DNA from: Gordius sp. MW1
Lineage: Eukaryota; Nematomorpha; Gordioida; Gordea; Gordiidae
Direction of reading: 5' to 3'
Assembly (NCBI GenBank): GCA_964036665.1
Contig: OZ038533.1
Coordinates: 11,120,413-11,184,412 of the forward strand
Length of the DNA stretch: 64,000 nt
The notes below the pieces were generated by a model. It saw nothing but the letters and a program-made list of their open reading frames with translations, had not been told where the DNA came from and did no database searches. Below, piece after piece: positions 28,440 through 41,574 of the stretch (positions within the stretch are counted from its first letter, which is position 1; the number at the start of each line of letters is the position of its first letter). A program made the position numbers and the translations under genes.

Positions 28440-28784
28440 GACAACGTTTTATTGTTGCGATTAGTTTGTTGTATCGCAACGTGAGTGCTTAATTTTTCAA
28501 AAATGCACTATGCGATCATGATTTCAAAGTAATAGTTTTCAGATTCTGATAAATTTTTACTTGGGATCATAGAAACCACGTCTGAAAACGACAACTTTCA
28601 TCGGATGAATACGGTCCAAAGAAAAATATGTGAAAAATTTTGAGGTAAAAATATTTATTTTTTTCAATTCTATGTGAAAGAGCATGAAAAAATATATAAA
28701 AGTAAGCCAATTTGAGAATCCTATTATCCTCGATGGACTTCCGAAAAGAGGTTTTAAGCTGCGAGAACTATCATTTTGACAAAA

Positions 28785-29026
28785 GACAACTTGTTGCGAT
28801 TAGTTTGTTGTATCGCAACGTGAGTGCTTAATTTTTGAAAATGGCTCTGTGCGATCATGATTTCAAAGTAATAGTTTTCTGATTCTGATAAATTTTTACT
28901 TGGGATCATAGAAACCACGTCTGAAAAGAAAAAATATATAAAAGTAAGCCAATTTGAGAATCCTATTATCCTCGATTGACTTCCGAAAAGAGGTTTTAAG
29001 CTGCGAGAACTATCATTTTGACAAAA
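28785..29026. repeat. Truncated monomer 2 (242 bp)
   Basis: It has the same 97-bp deletion and the same left part as truncated monomer 1, plus a 6-bp deletion that turns 'gacaacgttttattgttgcg' into 'gacaacttgttgcg'. Together with the full unit before it, it forms a 587-bp repeat of 27847-28439 (593 bp). Confidence 0.92.
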
Positions 29027-30057
29027 GACAACGTTTTATTGTTGCGATTAGTTTGTTGTATCGCAACGTGAGTGCTTAATTTTTCAAAAATGCACTATGC
29101 GATCATGATTTCAAAGTAATAGTTTTCAGATTCTGATAAATTTTTACTTGGGATCATAGAAACCACGTCTGAAAACGACAACTTTCATCGGATGAATACG
29201 GTCCAAAGAAAAATATGTGAAAAATTTTGAGGTAAAAATATTTATTTTTTTCAATTCTATGTGAAAGAGCATGAAAAAATATATAAAAGTAAGCCAATTT
29301 GAGAATCCTATTATCCCCGATTGACTTCCGAAAAGAGGTTTTAAGCTGCGAGAACTATCATTTTGACAAAAGACAACGTTTTATTGTTGCGATTAGTTTG
29401 TTGTATCGCAACGTGAGTGCTTAATTTTTCAAAAATGCACTATGCGATCATGATTTCAAAGTAATAGTTTTCTGATTCTGATAAATTTTTACTTTTTATC
29501 AGCGAAACCACGTCTGAAAACGACAATCATCGGATGCATACGGTTGAAAGAAAAATATGTGAAAAATTTTGAGGTAAAAATATTTATTTTTTTCGATTCT
29601 ATGTGAAAGAGCATAAAAAAATATATAAAAGTAAGCCAATTTGAGATCCTATTATCCTCGATTCACTTCCGAAAAGAGGTTTTAAGCTGCGAGAACTATC
29701 ATTTTGACAAAAAACAACGTTTTATTTTTGCGATTAGTTTGTTGTATCGCAACGTGAGTGCTTAATTTTTGAAAATGGCTCTATGCGATCATGATTTCAA
29801 AGTAATAGTTTTCTGATTCTGATAAATTTTTACTTTTTATCATCGAAACCACGTCTGAAAACGACAACTTTCATCGGATGCAAACGGCTGAAAGAAAAAT
29901 ATGTGAAAAATTTTGAGGTAAAAATATTTATTTTTTTCAATTCTATGTAAAAGAGCATGAAAAAATATATAAAAGTAAGCCAATTTGAGAATCCTATTAT
30001 CCTCGATTGACTTCCGAAAAGAGGTTTTAAGCTGCGAGAACTATCATTTTGACAAAA
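29027..30057. repeat. Three monomers including another copy of the 686-bp dimer
   Basis: Units start at 29027, 29372 and 29713. The last two are the 'acaatcatcgg' plus 'gcaaacggctg' dimer, here with 'gaggtaaa' rather than the 'aaggtaaa' of 25442-26813. Confidence 0.8.
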
Positions 30058-31778
30058 GACAACGTTTTATTGTTGCGATTAGTTTGTTGTATCGCAACGT
30101 GAGTGCTTAATTTTTCAAAAGTGCACTATGCGATCATGATTTCAAAGTAATAGTCTTCTGATTCTTATAAATTTTTACTTTTTTTCATCGAAACCACGTC
30201 TGAAAACGACAACTTTCATCGGATGCATACGGTTGAAAGAAAAATATGTGAAAAATTTTGAGGTAAAAACATTAATTTTTTTTGATTCTATGTGAAAGAG
30301 CATGAAAAAATATATAAAAGTAAGCCAATTTGAGAATCCTATTATCCTCGATTGACTTCCAAAAGAGGTTTTAAGCTGCGAGAACTATCATTTTGACAAA
30401 AGACAACGTTTTATTGTTGCGATTAGTTTGTTGTATCGCAACGTGAGTGCTTAATTTTTCAAAAATGCACTATGCGATCATGATTTCAAAGTAATAGTTT
30501 TCTGATTCTGATAAATTTTTACTTTTTATCAGCGAAACCACGTCTGAAAACGACAACTTTCATCGGATGCATACGGTTGAAAGAAAAATATGTGAAAAAT
30601 TTTGACGTAAAAATATTTATTTTTTTCGATTCTATGTGAAAGAGCATAAAAAAATATATAAAAGTAAGCCAATTTGAGATCCTATTATCCTCGATTCACT
30701 TCCGAAAAGAGGTTTTAAGCTGCGAGAACTATCATTTTGACAAAAGACAACGTTTTATTGTTGCGATTAGTTTCTTGTATCGCAACGTGAGTGCTTAATT
30801 TTTGAAAATGGCTCTAGGCGATCATGATTTCAAAGTAATAGTTTTCAGATTCTGATAAATTTTTACTTGGGATCATAGAAACCACGTCTGAAAACGACAA
30901 CTTTCACGGATGAATACGGTTCAAAGAAAAATATGTGAAAAATTTTGAGGTAAAAATATTTATTTTTTTCAATTCTATGTGAAAGAGCATGAAAAAATAT
31001 ATAAAAGTAAGCCAATTTGAGAATCCTATTATCCTCGATTGACTTCCGAAAAGAGGTTTTAAGCTGCGAGAACTATCATTTTGACGAAAGACAACGTTTT
31101 ATTGTTGCGATTAGTTTGTTGTATCGCAACGTGAGTGCTTAATTTTTCAAAAACGCACTATGCGATCATGATTTCAAAGTAATAGTTTTCTGATTCTGAT
31201 AAATTTTTCTTTTTATCATCGAAACCACGTCTGAAAACGACAACTTTCATCGGATGCATACGGTTGAAAGAAAAATATGTGAAAAATTTTGAGGTAAAAA
31301 TATTTATTTTTTTCGATTCTATGTGAAAGAGCATGAAAAAATATATAAAAGTAAGCCAATTTGAGAATCCTATTATCCTCGATTGACTTCCGAAAAGAGG
31401 TTTTAAGCTGCGAGAACTATCATTTTGACAAAAGACAACGTTTTATTGTTGCGATTAGTTTGTTGTATCGCAACGTGAGTGCTTAATTTTTCAAAAATGC
31501 ACTATGCGATCATGATTTCAAAGTAATAGTTTTCTGATTCTGATAAATTTTTACTTTTTATTATCGAAACCACGTCTGAAAACGACAACTTTCATCGGAT
31601 GCATACGGTTCAAAGAAAAATATGTGAAAAATTTTGAGGTAAAAATATTTATTTTTTTCAATTCTATGTAAAAGAGCATGAAAAAATATATAAAAGTAAG
31701 CCAATTTGAGAATCCTATTATCCTCGATTGACTTCCGAAAAGAGGTTTTAAGCTGCGAGAACTATCATTTTGACAAAA
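30058..31778. repeat. Five-monomer higher-order unit, copy 1 (1721 bp)
   Basis: Units start at 30058, 30402, 30746, 31090 and 31434. Each has its own marks: 'gattcttata' with 'acattaa'; 'atcagcg' with 'cataaaaaaa'; 'gtttcttgta' with 'ttcacgg'; 'gacgaaag' with 'aaacgcac' and the shortened 'tttttcttttta'; and 'attatcg' with 'ggttcaaag'. The set repeats exactly 1721 bp later ('ttcacgg' at 30903 and 32624). Confidence 0.9.
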
Positions 31779-33499
31779 GACAACGTTTTATTGTTGCGAT
31801 TAGTTTGTTGTATCGCAACGTGAGTGCTTAATTTTTCAAAAGTGCACTATGCGATCATGATTTCAAAGTAATAGTCTTCTGATTCTTATAAATTTTTACT
31901 TTTTTTCATCGAAACCACGTCTGAAAACGACAACTTTCATCGGATGCATACGGTTGAAAGAAAAATATGTGAAAAATTTTGAGGTAAAAACATTAATTTT
32001 TTTTGATTCTATGTGAAAGAGCATGAAAAAATATATAAAAGTAAGCCAATTTGAGAATCCTATTATCCTCGATTGACTTCCAAAAGAGGTTTTAAGCTGC
32101 GAGAACTATCATTTTGACAAAAGACAACGTTTTATTGTTGCGATTAGTTTGTTGTATCGCAACGTGAGTGCTTAATTTTTCAAAAATGCACTATGCGATC
32201 ATGATTTCAAAGTAATAGTTTTCTGATTCTGATAAATTTTTACTTTTTATCAGCGAAACCACGTCTGAAAACGACAACTTTCATCGGATGCATACGGTTG
32301 AAAGAAAAATATGTGAAAAATTTTGAGGTAAAAATATTTATTTTTTTCGATTCTATGTGAAAGAGCATAAAAAAATATATAAAAGTAAGCCAATTTGAGA
32401 TCCTATTATCCTCGATTCACTTCCGAAAAGAGGTTTTAAGCTGCGAGAACTATCATTTTGACAAAAGACAACGTTTTATTGTTGCGATTAGTTTCTTGTA
32501 TCGCAACGTGAGTGCTTAATTTTTGAAAATGGCTCTAGGCGATCATGATTTCAAAGTAATAGTTTTCAGATTCTGATAAATTTTTACTTGGGATCATAGA
32601 AACCACGTCTGAAAACGACAACTTTCACGGATGAATACGGTTCAAAGAAAAATATGTGAAAAATTTTGAGGTAAAAATATTTATTTTTTTCAATTCTATG
32701 TGAAAGAGCATGAAAAAATATATAAAAGTAAGCCAATTTGAGAATCCTATTATCCTCGATTGACTTCCGAAAAGAGGTTTTAAGCTGCGAGAACTATCAT
32801 TTTGACGAAAGACAACGTTTTATTGTTGCGATTAGTTTGTTGTATCGCAACGTGAGTGCTTAATTTTTCAAAAACGCACTATGCGATCATGATTTCAAAG
32901 TAATAGTTTTCTGATTCTGATAAATTTTTCTTTTTATCATCGAAACCACGTCTGAAAACGACAACTTTCATCGGATGCATACGGTTGAAAGAAAAATATG
33001 TGAAAAATTTTGAGGTAAAAATATTTATTTTTTTCGATTCTATGTGAAAGAGCATGAAAAAATATATAAAAGTAAGCCAATTTGAGAATCCTATTATCCT
33101 CGATTGACTTCCGAAAAGAGGTTTTAAGCTGCGAGAACTATCATTTTGACAAAAGACAACGTTTTATTGTTGCGATTAGTTTGTTGTATCGCAACGTGAG
33201 TGCTTAATTTTTCAAAAATGCACTATGCGATCATGATTTCAAAGTAATAGTTTTCTGATTCTGATAAATTTTTACTTTTTATTATCGAAACCACGTCTGA
33301 AAACGACAACTTTCATCGGATGCATACGGTTCAAAGAAAAATATGTGAAAAATTTTGAGGTAAAAATATTTATTTTTTTCAATTCTATGTGAAAGTGCAT
33401 GAAAAAATATATAAAAGAGAGCCAATTTGAGAATCCTATTATCCTCGATTGACTTCCGAAAAGAGGTTTTAAGCTGCGAGAACTATCATTTTGACAAAA
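31779..33499. repeat. Five-monomer higher-order unit, copy 2 (1721 bp)
   Basis: It matches copy 1 except for the last unit (33155), which has 'gtgaaagtgcatg' and 'aaaagagagcc'. These two marks also label the last unit of the copy at 38226-39946 (unit 39602) and the unit at 49642. It is also the first half of a 10-monomer unit that ends at 35127. Confidence 0.9.
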
Positions 33500-34534
33500 G
33501 ACAACGTTTTATTGTTGCGATTAGTTTGTTGTATCGCAACGTGAGTGCTTAATTTTTCAAAAATGCACTATGCGATCATGATTTCAAAGTAATAGTTTTC
33601 AGATTCTGATAAATTTTTACTTGGGATCATAGAAACCACGTCTGAAAACGACAACTTTCATCGGATGAATACGGTTCAAAGAAAAATATGTGAAAAATTT
33701 TGAGGTAAAAATATTTATTTTTTTCAATTCTATGTGAAAGAGCATGAAAAAATATATAAAAGTAAGCCAATTTGAGAATCCTATTATCCTCGATTGACTT
33801 CCGAAAAGAGGTTTTAAGCTGCGAGAACTATCATTTTGACAAAAGACAACGTTTTATTGTTGCGATTAGTTTGTTGTATCGCAACGTGATGCTTAATTTT
33901 TGAAAATGGCTCTATGCGATCATGATTTCAAAGTAATAGTTTTCAGATTCTGATAAATTTTTACTTTTTATCATCGAAACCACGTCTGAAAACGACAACT
34001 TTCATCGGATGCATACGGTTGAAAGAAAACTATGTGAAAAATTTTGAGGTAAAAATATTTATTTTTTTTCGATTCTATGTGAAAGAGCATGAAAAAATAT
34101 ATAAAAGTAAGCCAATTTGAGAATCCTATTATCCTCGATTGACTTCCGAAAAGAGGTTTTAAGCTGCGAGAACTATCATTTTGACAAAAGACAACGTTTT
34201 ATTGTTGCGATTAGTTTGTTGTATCGCAACGTGAGTGCTTAATTTTTCAAAAATGCACTATGCGATCATGATTTCAAAGTAATAGTTTTCAGATTCTGAT
34301 AAATTTTTACTTGGGATCATAGAAACCACGTCTGAAAACGACAACTTTCATCGGATGAATACGGTCCAAAGAAAAATATGTGAAAAATTTTGAGGTAAAA
34401 ATATTTATTTTTTTCAATTCTATGTGAAAGAGCATGAAAAAATATATAAAAGTAAGCCAATTTGAGAATCCTATTATCCTCGATTGACTTCCGAAAAGAG
34501 GTTTTAAGCTGCGAGAACTATCATTTTGACAAAA

Positions 34535-34782
34535 GACAACGTTTTATTGTTGCGATTAGTTTGTTGTATCGCAACGTGAGTGCTTAATTTTTCAAAAATG
34601 CACTATGCGATCATGATTTCAAAGTAATAGTTTTCAGATTCTGATAAATTTTTACTTGGGATCATAGAAACCACGTCTGAAAAGAAAAAATATATAAAAG
34701 TAAGCCAATTTGAGAATCCTATTATCCTCGATTGACTTCCGAAAAGAGGTTTTAAGCTGCGAGAACTATCATTTTGACAAAA
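34535..34782. repeat. Truncated monomer 3 (248 bp)
   Basis: It has the same 97-bp deletion junction, now with the 'caaaaatgcac/cagattctg/cttgggatc' left part. It is followed by the 'accatgtctg' unit, as are truncated monomers 4-7. Confidence 0.92.
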
Positions 34783-35127
34783 GACAACGTTTTATTGTTG
34801 CGATTAGTTTGTTGTATCGCAACGTGAGTGCTTAATTTTTCAAAAATGCACTATGCGATCATGATTTCAAAGTAATAGTTTTCAGATTCTGATAAATTTT
34901 TACTTGGGATCATAGAAACCATGTCTGAAAACGACAACTTTCATCGGATGAATACGGTCCAAAGAAAAATATGTGAAAAATTTTGAGGTAAAAATATTTA
35001 TTTTTTTCAATTCTATGTGAAAGAGCATGAAAAAATATATAAAAGTAAGCCAATTTGAGAATCCTATTATCCTCGATTGACTTCCGAAAAGAGGTTTTAA
35101 GCTGCGAGAACTATCATTTTGACAAAA

Positions 35128-38100
35128 GACAACGTTTTATTGTTGCGATTAGTTTGTTGTATCGCAACGTGAGTGCTTAATTTTTGAAAATGGCTCTAGG
35201 CGATCATGATTTCAAAGTAATAGTTTTCAGATTCTGATAAATTTTTACTTGGGATCATAGAAACCACGTCTGAAAACGACAACTTTCACGGATGAATACG
35301 GTTCAAAGAAAAATATGTGAAAAATTTTGAGGTAAAAATATTTATTTTTTTCAATTCTATGTGAAAGAGCATGAAAAAATATATAAAAGTAAGCCAATTT
35401 GAGAATCCTATTATCCTCGATTGACTTCCGAAAAGAGGTTTTAAGCTGCGAGAACTATCATTTTGACGAAAGACAACGTTTTATTGTTGCGATTAGTTTG
35501 TTGTATCGCAACGTGAGTGCTTAATTTTTCAAAAACGCACTATGCGATCATGATTTCAAAGTAATAGTTTTCTGATTCTGATAAATTTTTCTTTTTATCA
35601 TCGAAACCACGTCTGAAAACGACAACTTTCATCGGATGCATACGGTTGAAAGAAAAATATGTGAAAAATTTTGAGGTAAAAATATTTATTTTTTTCGATT
35701 CTATGTGAAAGAGCATGAAAAAATATATAAAAGTAAGCCAATTTGAGAATCCTATTATCCTCGATTGACTTCCGAAAAGAGGTTTTAAGCTGCGAGAACT
35801 ATCATTTTGACAAAAGACAACGTTTTATTGTTGCGATTAGTTTGTTGTATCGCAACGTGAGTGCTTAATTTTTCAAAAATGCACTATGCGATCATGATTT
35901 CAAAGTAATAGTTTTCTGATTCTGATAAATTTTTACTTTTTATTATCGAAACCACGTCTGAAAACGACAACTTTCATCGGATGCATACGGTTCAAAGAAA
36001 AATATGTGAAAAATTTTGAGGTAAAAATATTTATTTTTTTCAATTCTATGTAAAAGAGCATGAAAAAATATATAAAAGTAAGCCAATTTGAGAATCCTAT
36101 TATCCTCGATTGACTTCCGAAAAGAGGTTTTAAGCTGCGAGAACTATCATTTTGACAAAAGACAACGTTTTATTGTTGCGATTAGTTTGTTGTATCGCAA
36201 CGTGAGTGCTTAATTTTTCAAAAGTGCACTATGCGATCATGATTTCAAAGTAATAGTCTTCTGATTCTTATAAATTTTTACTTTTTTTCATCGAAACCAC
36301 GTCTGAAAACGACAACTTTCATCGGATGCATACGGTTGAAAGAAAAATATGTGAAAAATTTTGAGGTAAAAACATTAATTTTTTTTGATTCTATGTGAAA
36401 GAGCATGAAAAAATATATAAAAGTAAGCCAATTTGAGAATCCTATTATCCTCGATTGACTTCCAAAAGAGGTTTTAAGCTGCGAGAACTATCATTTTGAC
36501 AAAAGACAACGTTTTATTGTTGCGATTAGTTTGTTGTATCGCAACGTGAGTGCTTAATTTTTCAAAAATGCACTATGCGATCATGATTTCAAAGTAATAG
36601 TTTTCTGATTCTGATAAATTTTTACTTTTTATCAGCGAAACCACGTCTGAAAACGACAACTTTCATCGGATGCATACGGTTGAAAGAAAAATATGTGAAA
36701 AATTTTGAGGTAAAAATATTTATTTTTTTCGATTCTATGTGAAAGAGCATAAAAAAATATATAAAAGTAAGCCAATTTGAGATCCTATTATCCTCGATTC
36801 ACTTCCGAAAAGAGGTTTTAAGCTGCGAGAACTATCATTTTGACAAAAGACAACGTTTTATTGTTGCGATTAGTTTCTTGTATCGCAACGTGAGTGCTTA
36901 ATTTTTGAAAATGGCTCTAGGCGATCATGATTTCAAAGTAATAGTTTTCAGATTCTGATAAATTTTTACTTGGGATCATAGAAACCACGTCTGAAAACGA
37001 CAACTTTCACGGATGAATACGGTTCAAAGAAAAATATGTGAAAAATTTTGAGGTAAAAATATTTATTTTTTTCAATTCTATGTGAAAGAGCATGAAAAAA
37101 TATATAAAAGTAAGCCAATTTGAGAATCCTATTATCCTCGATTGACTTCCGAAAAGAGGTTTTAAGCTGCGAGAACTATCATTTTGACGAAAGACAACGT
37201 TTTATTGTTGCGATTAGTTTGTTGTATCGCAACGTGAGTGCTTAATTTTTCAAAAACGCACTATGCGATCATGATTTCAAAGTAATAGTTTTCTGATTCT
37301 GATAAATTTTTCTTTTTATCATCGAAACCACGTCTGAAAACGACAACTTTCATCGGATGCATACGGTTGAAAGAAAAATATGTGAAAAATTTTGAGGTAA
37401 AAATATTTATTTTTTTCGATTCTATGTGAAAGAGCATGAAAAAATATATAAAAGTAAGCCAATTTGAGAATCCTATTATCCTCGATTGACTTCCGAAAAG
37501 AGGTTTTAAGCTGCGAGAACTATCATTTTGACAAAAGACAACGTTTTATTGTTGCGATTAGTTTGTTGTATCGCAACGTGAGTGCTTAATTTTTCAAAAA
37601 TGCACTATGCGATCATGATTTCAAAGTAATAGTTTTCTGATTCTGATAAATTTTTCTTTTTATCATCGAAACCACGTCTGAAAACGACAACTTTCATCGG
37701 ATGCATACGGTTGAAAGAAAAATATGTGAAAAATTTTGAGGTAAAAATATTTATTTTTTTCGATTCTATGTGAAAGAGCATGAAAAAATATATAAAAGTA
37801 AGCCAATTTGAGAATCCTATTATCCTCGATTGACTTCCGAAAAGAGGTTTTAAGCTGCGAGAACTATCATTTTGACAAAAGAGAACGTTTTATTGTTGCG
37901 ATTAGTTTGTTGTATCGCAACGTGAGTGCTTAATTTTTCAAAAATGCACTATGCGATCATGATTTCAAAGTAATAGTTTTCTGATTCTGATAAATTTTTA
38001 CTTTTTATTATCGAAACCACGTCTGAAAACGACAACTTTCATCGGATGCATACGGTTCAAAGAAAAATATGTGAAAAATTTTGAGGTAAAAATATTTATT

Positions 38101-38225
38101 TTTTTCAATTCTATGTAAAAGAGCATGAAAAAATATATAAAAGTAAGCCAATTTGAGAATCCTATTATCCTCGATTGACTTCCGAAAAGAGGTTTTAAGC
38201 TGCGAGAACTATCATTTTGACAAAA
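35128..38225. repeat. Nine monomers of the five-unit family without a truncated monomer (3098 bp)
   Basis: Units start at 35128, 35472, 35816, 36161, 36505, 36849, 37193, 37537 and 37881. It holds the last three positions of the five-monomer unit and then a full set extended by one unit: 37537 combines the shortened 'tttttcttttta' of its left neighbour with 'aaatgcac' of its right neighbour. The distance between 'ttcacgg' marks is therefore 1721 (35285 to 37006) and then 2065 (37006 to 39071). Confidence 0.85.
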
Positions 38226-41200
38226 GACAACGTTTTATTGTTGCGATTAGTTTGTTGTATCGCAACGTGAGTGCTTAATTTTTCAAAAGTGCACTATGCG
38301 ATCATGATTTCAAAGTAATAGTCTTCTGATTCTTATAAATTTTTACTTTTTTTCATCGAAACCACGTCTGAAAACGACAACTTTCATCGGATGCATACGG
38401 TTGAAAGAAAAATATGTGAAAAATTTTGAGGTAAAAACATTAATTTTTTTTGATTCTATGTGAAAGAGCATGAAAAAATATATAAAAGTAAGCCAATTTG
38501 AGAATCCTATTATCCTCGATTGACTTCCAAAAGAGGTTTTAAGCTGCGAGAACTATCATTTTGACAAAAGACAACGTTTTATTGTTGCGATTAGTTTGTT
38601 GTATCGCAACGTGAGTGCTTAATTTTTCAAAAATGCACTATGCGATCATGATTTCAAAGTAATAGTTTTCTGATTCTGATAAATTTTTACTTTTTATCAG
38701 CGAAACCACGTCTGAAAACGACAACTTTCATCGGATGCATACGGTTGAAAGAAAAATATGTGAAAAATTTTGAGGTAAAAATATTTATTTTTTTCGATTC
38801 TATGTGAAAGAGCATAAAAAAATATATAAAAGTAAGCCAATTTGAGATCCTATTATCCTCGATTCACTTCCGAAAAGAGGTTTTAAGCTGCGAGAACTAT
38901 CATTTTGACAAAAGACAACGTTTTATTGTTGCGATTAGTTTCTTGTATCGCAACGTGAGTGCTTAATTTTTGAAAATGGCTCTAGGCGATCATGATTTCA
39001 AAGTAATAGTTTTCAGATTCTGATAAATTTTTACTTGGGATCATAGAAACCACGTCTGAAAACGACAACTTTCACGGATGAATACGGTTCAAAGAAAAAT
39101 ATGTGAAAAATTTTGAGGTAAAAATATTTATTTTTTTCAATTCTATGTGAAAGAGCATGAAAAAATATATAAAAGTAAGCCAATTTGAGAATCCTATTAT
39201 CCTCGATTGACTTCCGAAAAGAGGTTTTAAGCTGCGAGAACTATCATTTTGACGAAAGACAACGTTTTATTGTTGCGATTAGTTTGTTGTATCGCAACGT
39301 GAGTGCTTAATTTTTCAAAAACGCACTATGCGATCATGATTTCAAAGTAATAGTTTTCTGATTCTGATAAATTTTTCTTTTTATCATCGAAACCACGTCT
39401 GAAAACGACAACTTTCATCGGATGCATACGGTTGAAAGAAAAATATGTGAAAAATTTTGAGGTAAAAATATTTATTTTTTTCGATTCTATGTGAAAGAGC
39501 ATGAAAAAATATATAAAAGTAAGCCAATTTGAGAATCCTATTATCCTCGATTGACTTCCGAAAAGAAGTTTTAAGCTGCGAGAACTATCATTTTGACAAA
39601 AGACAACGTTTTATTGTTGCGATTAGTTTGTTGTATCGCAACGTGAGTGCTTAATTTTTCAAAAATGCACTATGCGATCATGATTTCAAAGTAATAGTTT
39701 TCTGATTCTGATAAATTTTTACTTTTTATTATCGAAACCACGTCTGAAAACGACAACTTTCATCGGATGCATACGGTTCAAAGAAAAATATGTGAAAAAT
39801 TTTGAGGTAAAAATATTTATTTTTTTCAATTCTATGTGAAAGTGCATGAAAAAATATATAAAAGAGAGCCAATTTGAGAATCCTATTATCCTCGATTGAC
39901 TTCCGAAAAGAGGTTTTAAGCTGCGAGAACTATCATTTTGACAAAAGACAACGTTTTATTGTTGCGATTAGTTTGTTGTATCGCAACGTGAGTGCTTAAT
40001 TTTTCAAAAATGCACTATGCGATCATGATTTCAAAGTAATAGTTTTCAGATTCTGATAAATTTTTACTTGGGATCATAGAAACCACGTCTGAAAACGACA
40101 ACTTTCATCGGATGAATACGGTTCAAAGAAAAATATGTGAAAAATTTTGAGGTAAAAATATTTATTTTTTTCAATTCTATGTGAAAGAGCATGAAAAAAT
40201 ATATAAAAGTAAGCCAATTTGAGAATCCTATTATCCTCGATTGACTTCCGAAAAGAGGTTTTAAGCTGCGAGAACTATCATTTTGACAAAAGACAACGTT
40301 TTATTGTTGCGATTAGTTTGTTGTATCGCAACGTGATGCTTAATTTTTGAAAATGGCTCTATGCGATCATGATTTCAAAGTAATAGTTTTCAGATTCTGA
40401 TAAATTTTTACTTTTTATCATCGAAACCACGTCTGAAAACGACAACTTTCATCGGATGCATACGGTTGAAAGAAAACTATGTGAAAAATTTTGAGGTAAA
40501 AATATTTATTTTTTTTCGATTCTATGTGAAAGAGCATGAAAAAATATATAAAAGTAAGCCAATTTGAGAATCCTATTATCCTCGATTGACTTCCGAAAAG
40601 AGGTTTTAAGCTGCGAGAACTATCATTTTGACAAAAGACAACGTTTTATTGTTGCGATTAGTTTGTTGTATCGCAACGTGAGTGCTTAATTTTTCAAAAA
40701 TGCACTATGCGATCATGATTTCAAAGTAATAGTTTTCAGATTCTGATAAATTTTTACTTGGGATCATAGAAACCACGTCTGAAAACGACAACTTTCATCG
40801 GATGAATACGGTCCAAAGAAAAATATGTGAAAAATTTTGAGGTAAAAATATTTATTTTTTTCAATTCTATGTGAAAGAGCATGAAAAAATATATAAAAGT
40901 AAGCCAATTTGAGAATCCTATTATCCTCGATTGACTTCCGAAAAGAGGTTTTAAGCTGCGAGAACTATCATTTTGACAAAAGACAACGTTTTATTGTTGC
41001 GATTAGTTTGTTGTATCGCAACGTGAGTGCTTAATTTTTCAAAAATGCACTATGCGATCATGATTTCAAAGTAATAGTTTTCAGATTCTGATAAATTTTT
41101 ACTTGGGATCATAGAAACCACGTCTGAAAAGAAAAAATATATAAAAGTAAGCCAATTTGAGAATCCTATTATCCTCGATTGACTTCCGAAAAGAGGTTTT

Positions 41201-41574
41201 AAGCTGCGAGAACTATCATTTTGACAAAAGACAACGTTTTATTGTTGCGATTAGTTTGTTGTATCGCAACGTGAGTGCTTAATTTTTCAAAAATGCACTA
41301 TGCGATCATGATTTCAAAGTAATAGTTTTCAGATTCTGATAAATTTTTACCTGGGATCATAGAAACCATGTCTGAAAACGACAACTTTCATCGGATGAAT
41401 ACGGTCCAAAGAAAAATATGTAAAAAATTTTGAGGTAAAAATATTTATTTTTTTCAATTCTATGTGAAAGAGCATGAAAAAATATATAAAAGTAAGCCAA
41501 TTTGAGAATCCTATTATCCTCGATTGACTTCCGAAAAGAGGTTTTAAGCTGCGAGAACTATCATTTTGACAAAA
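38226..41574. repeat. Ten-monomer higher-order unit, copy 2 (3349 bp)
   Basis: Units start at 38226, 38570, 38914, 39258, 39602, 39947, 40292, 40637, 40982 (truncated) and 41230. It matches 31779-35127 unit for unit. The last unit has gained 'acctggg' and 'gtaaaaaat', which it shares with the unit at 44577. Confidence 0.9.
40982..41229. repeat. Truncated monomer 4 (248 bp)
   Basis: Same 97-bp deletion junction and context as truncated monomer 3. It lies 6447 bp from that one and 3347 bp before the next. Confidence 0.92.

Larger units (their letters stand above)
31779..35127. repeat. Ten-monomer higher-order unit, copy 1 (3349 bp)
   Basis: Units start at 31779, 32123, 32467, 32811, 33155, 33500, 33845, 34190, 34535 (truncated) and 34783. 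The closing run is shared by all later copies: a 'cttgggatc' unit; a 'gtgatgctt' unit that has lost two bases; a 'ggtccaaag' unit; the truncated unit; and an 'accatgtctg' unit. The whole block recurs at 38226-41574, offset 6447. Confidence 0.88.
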
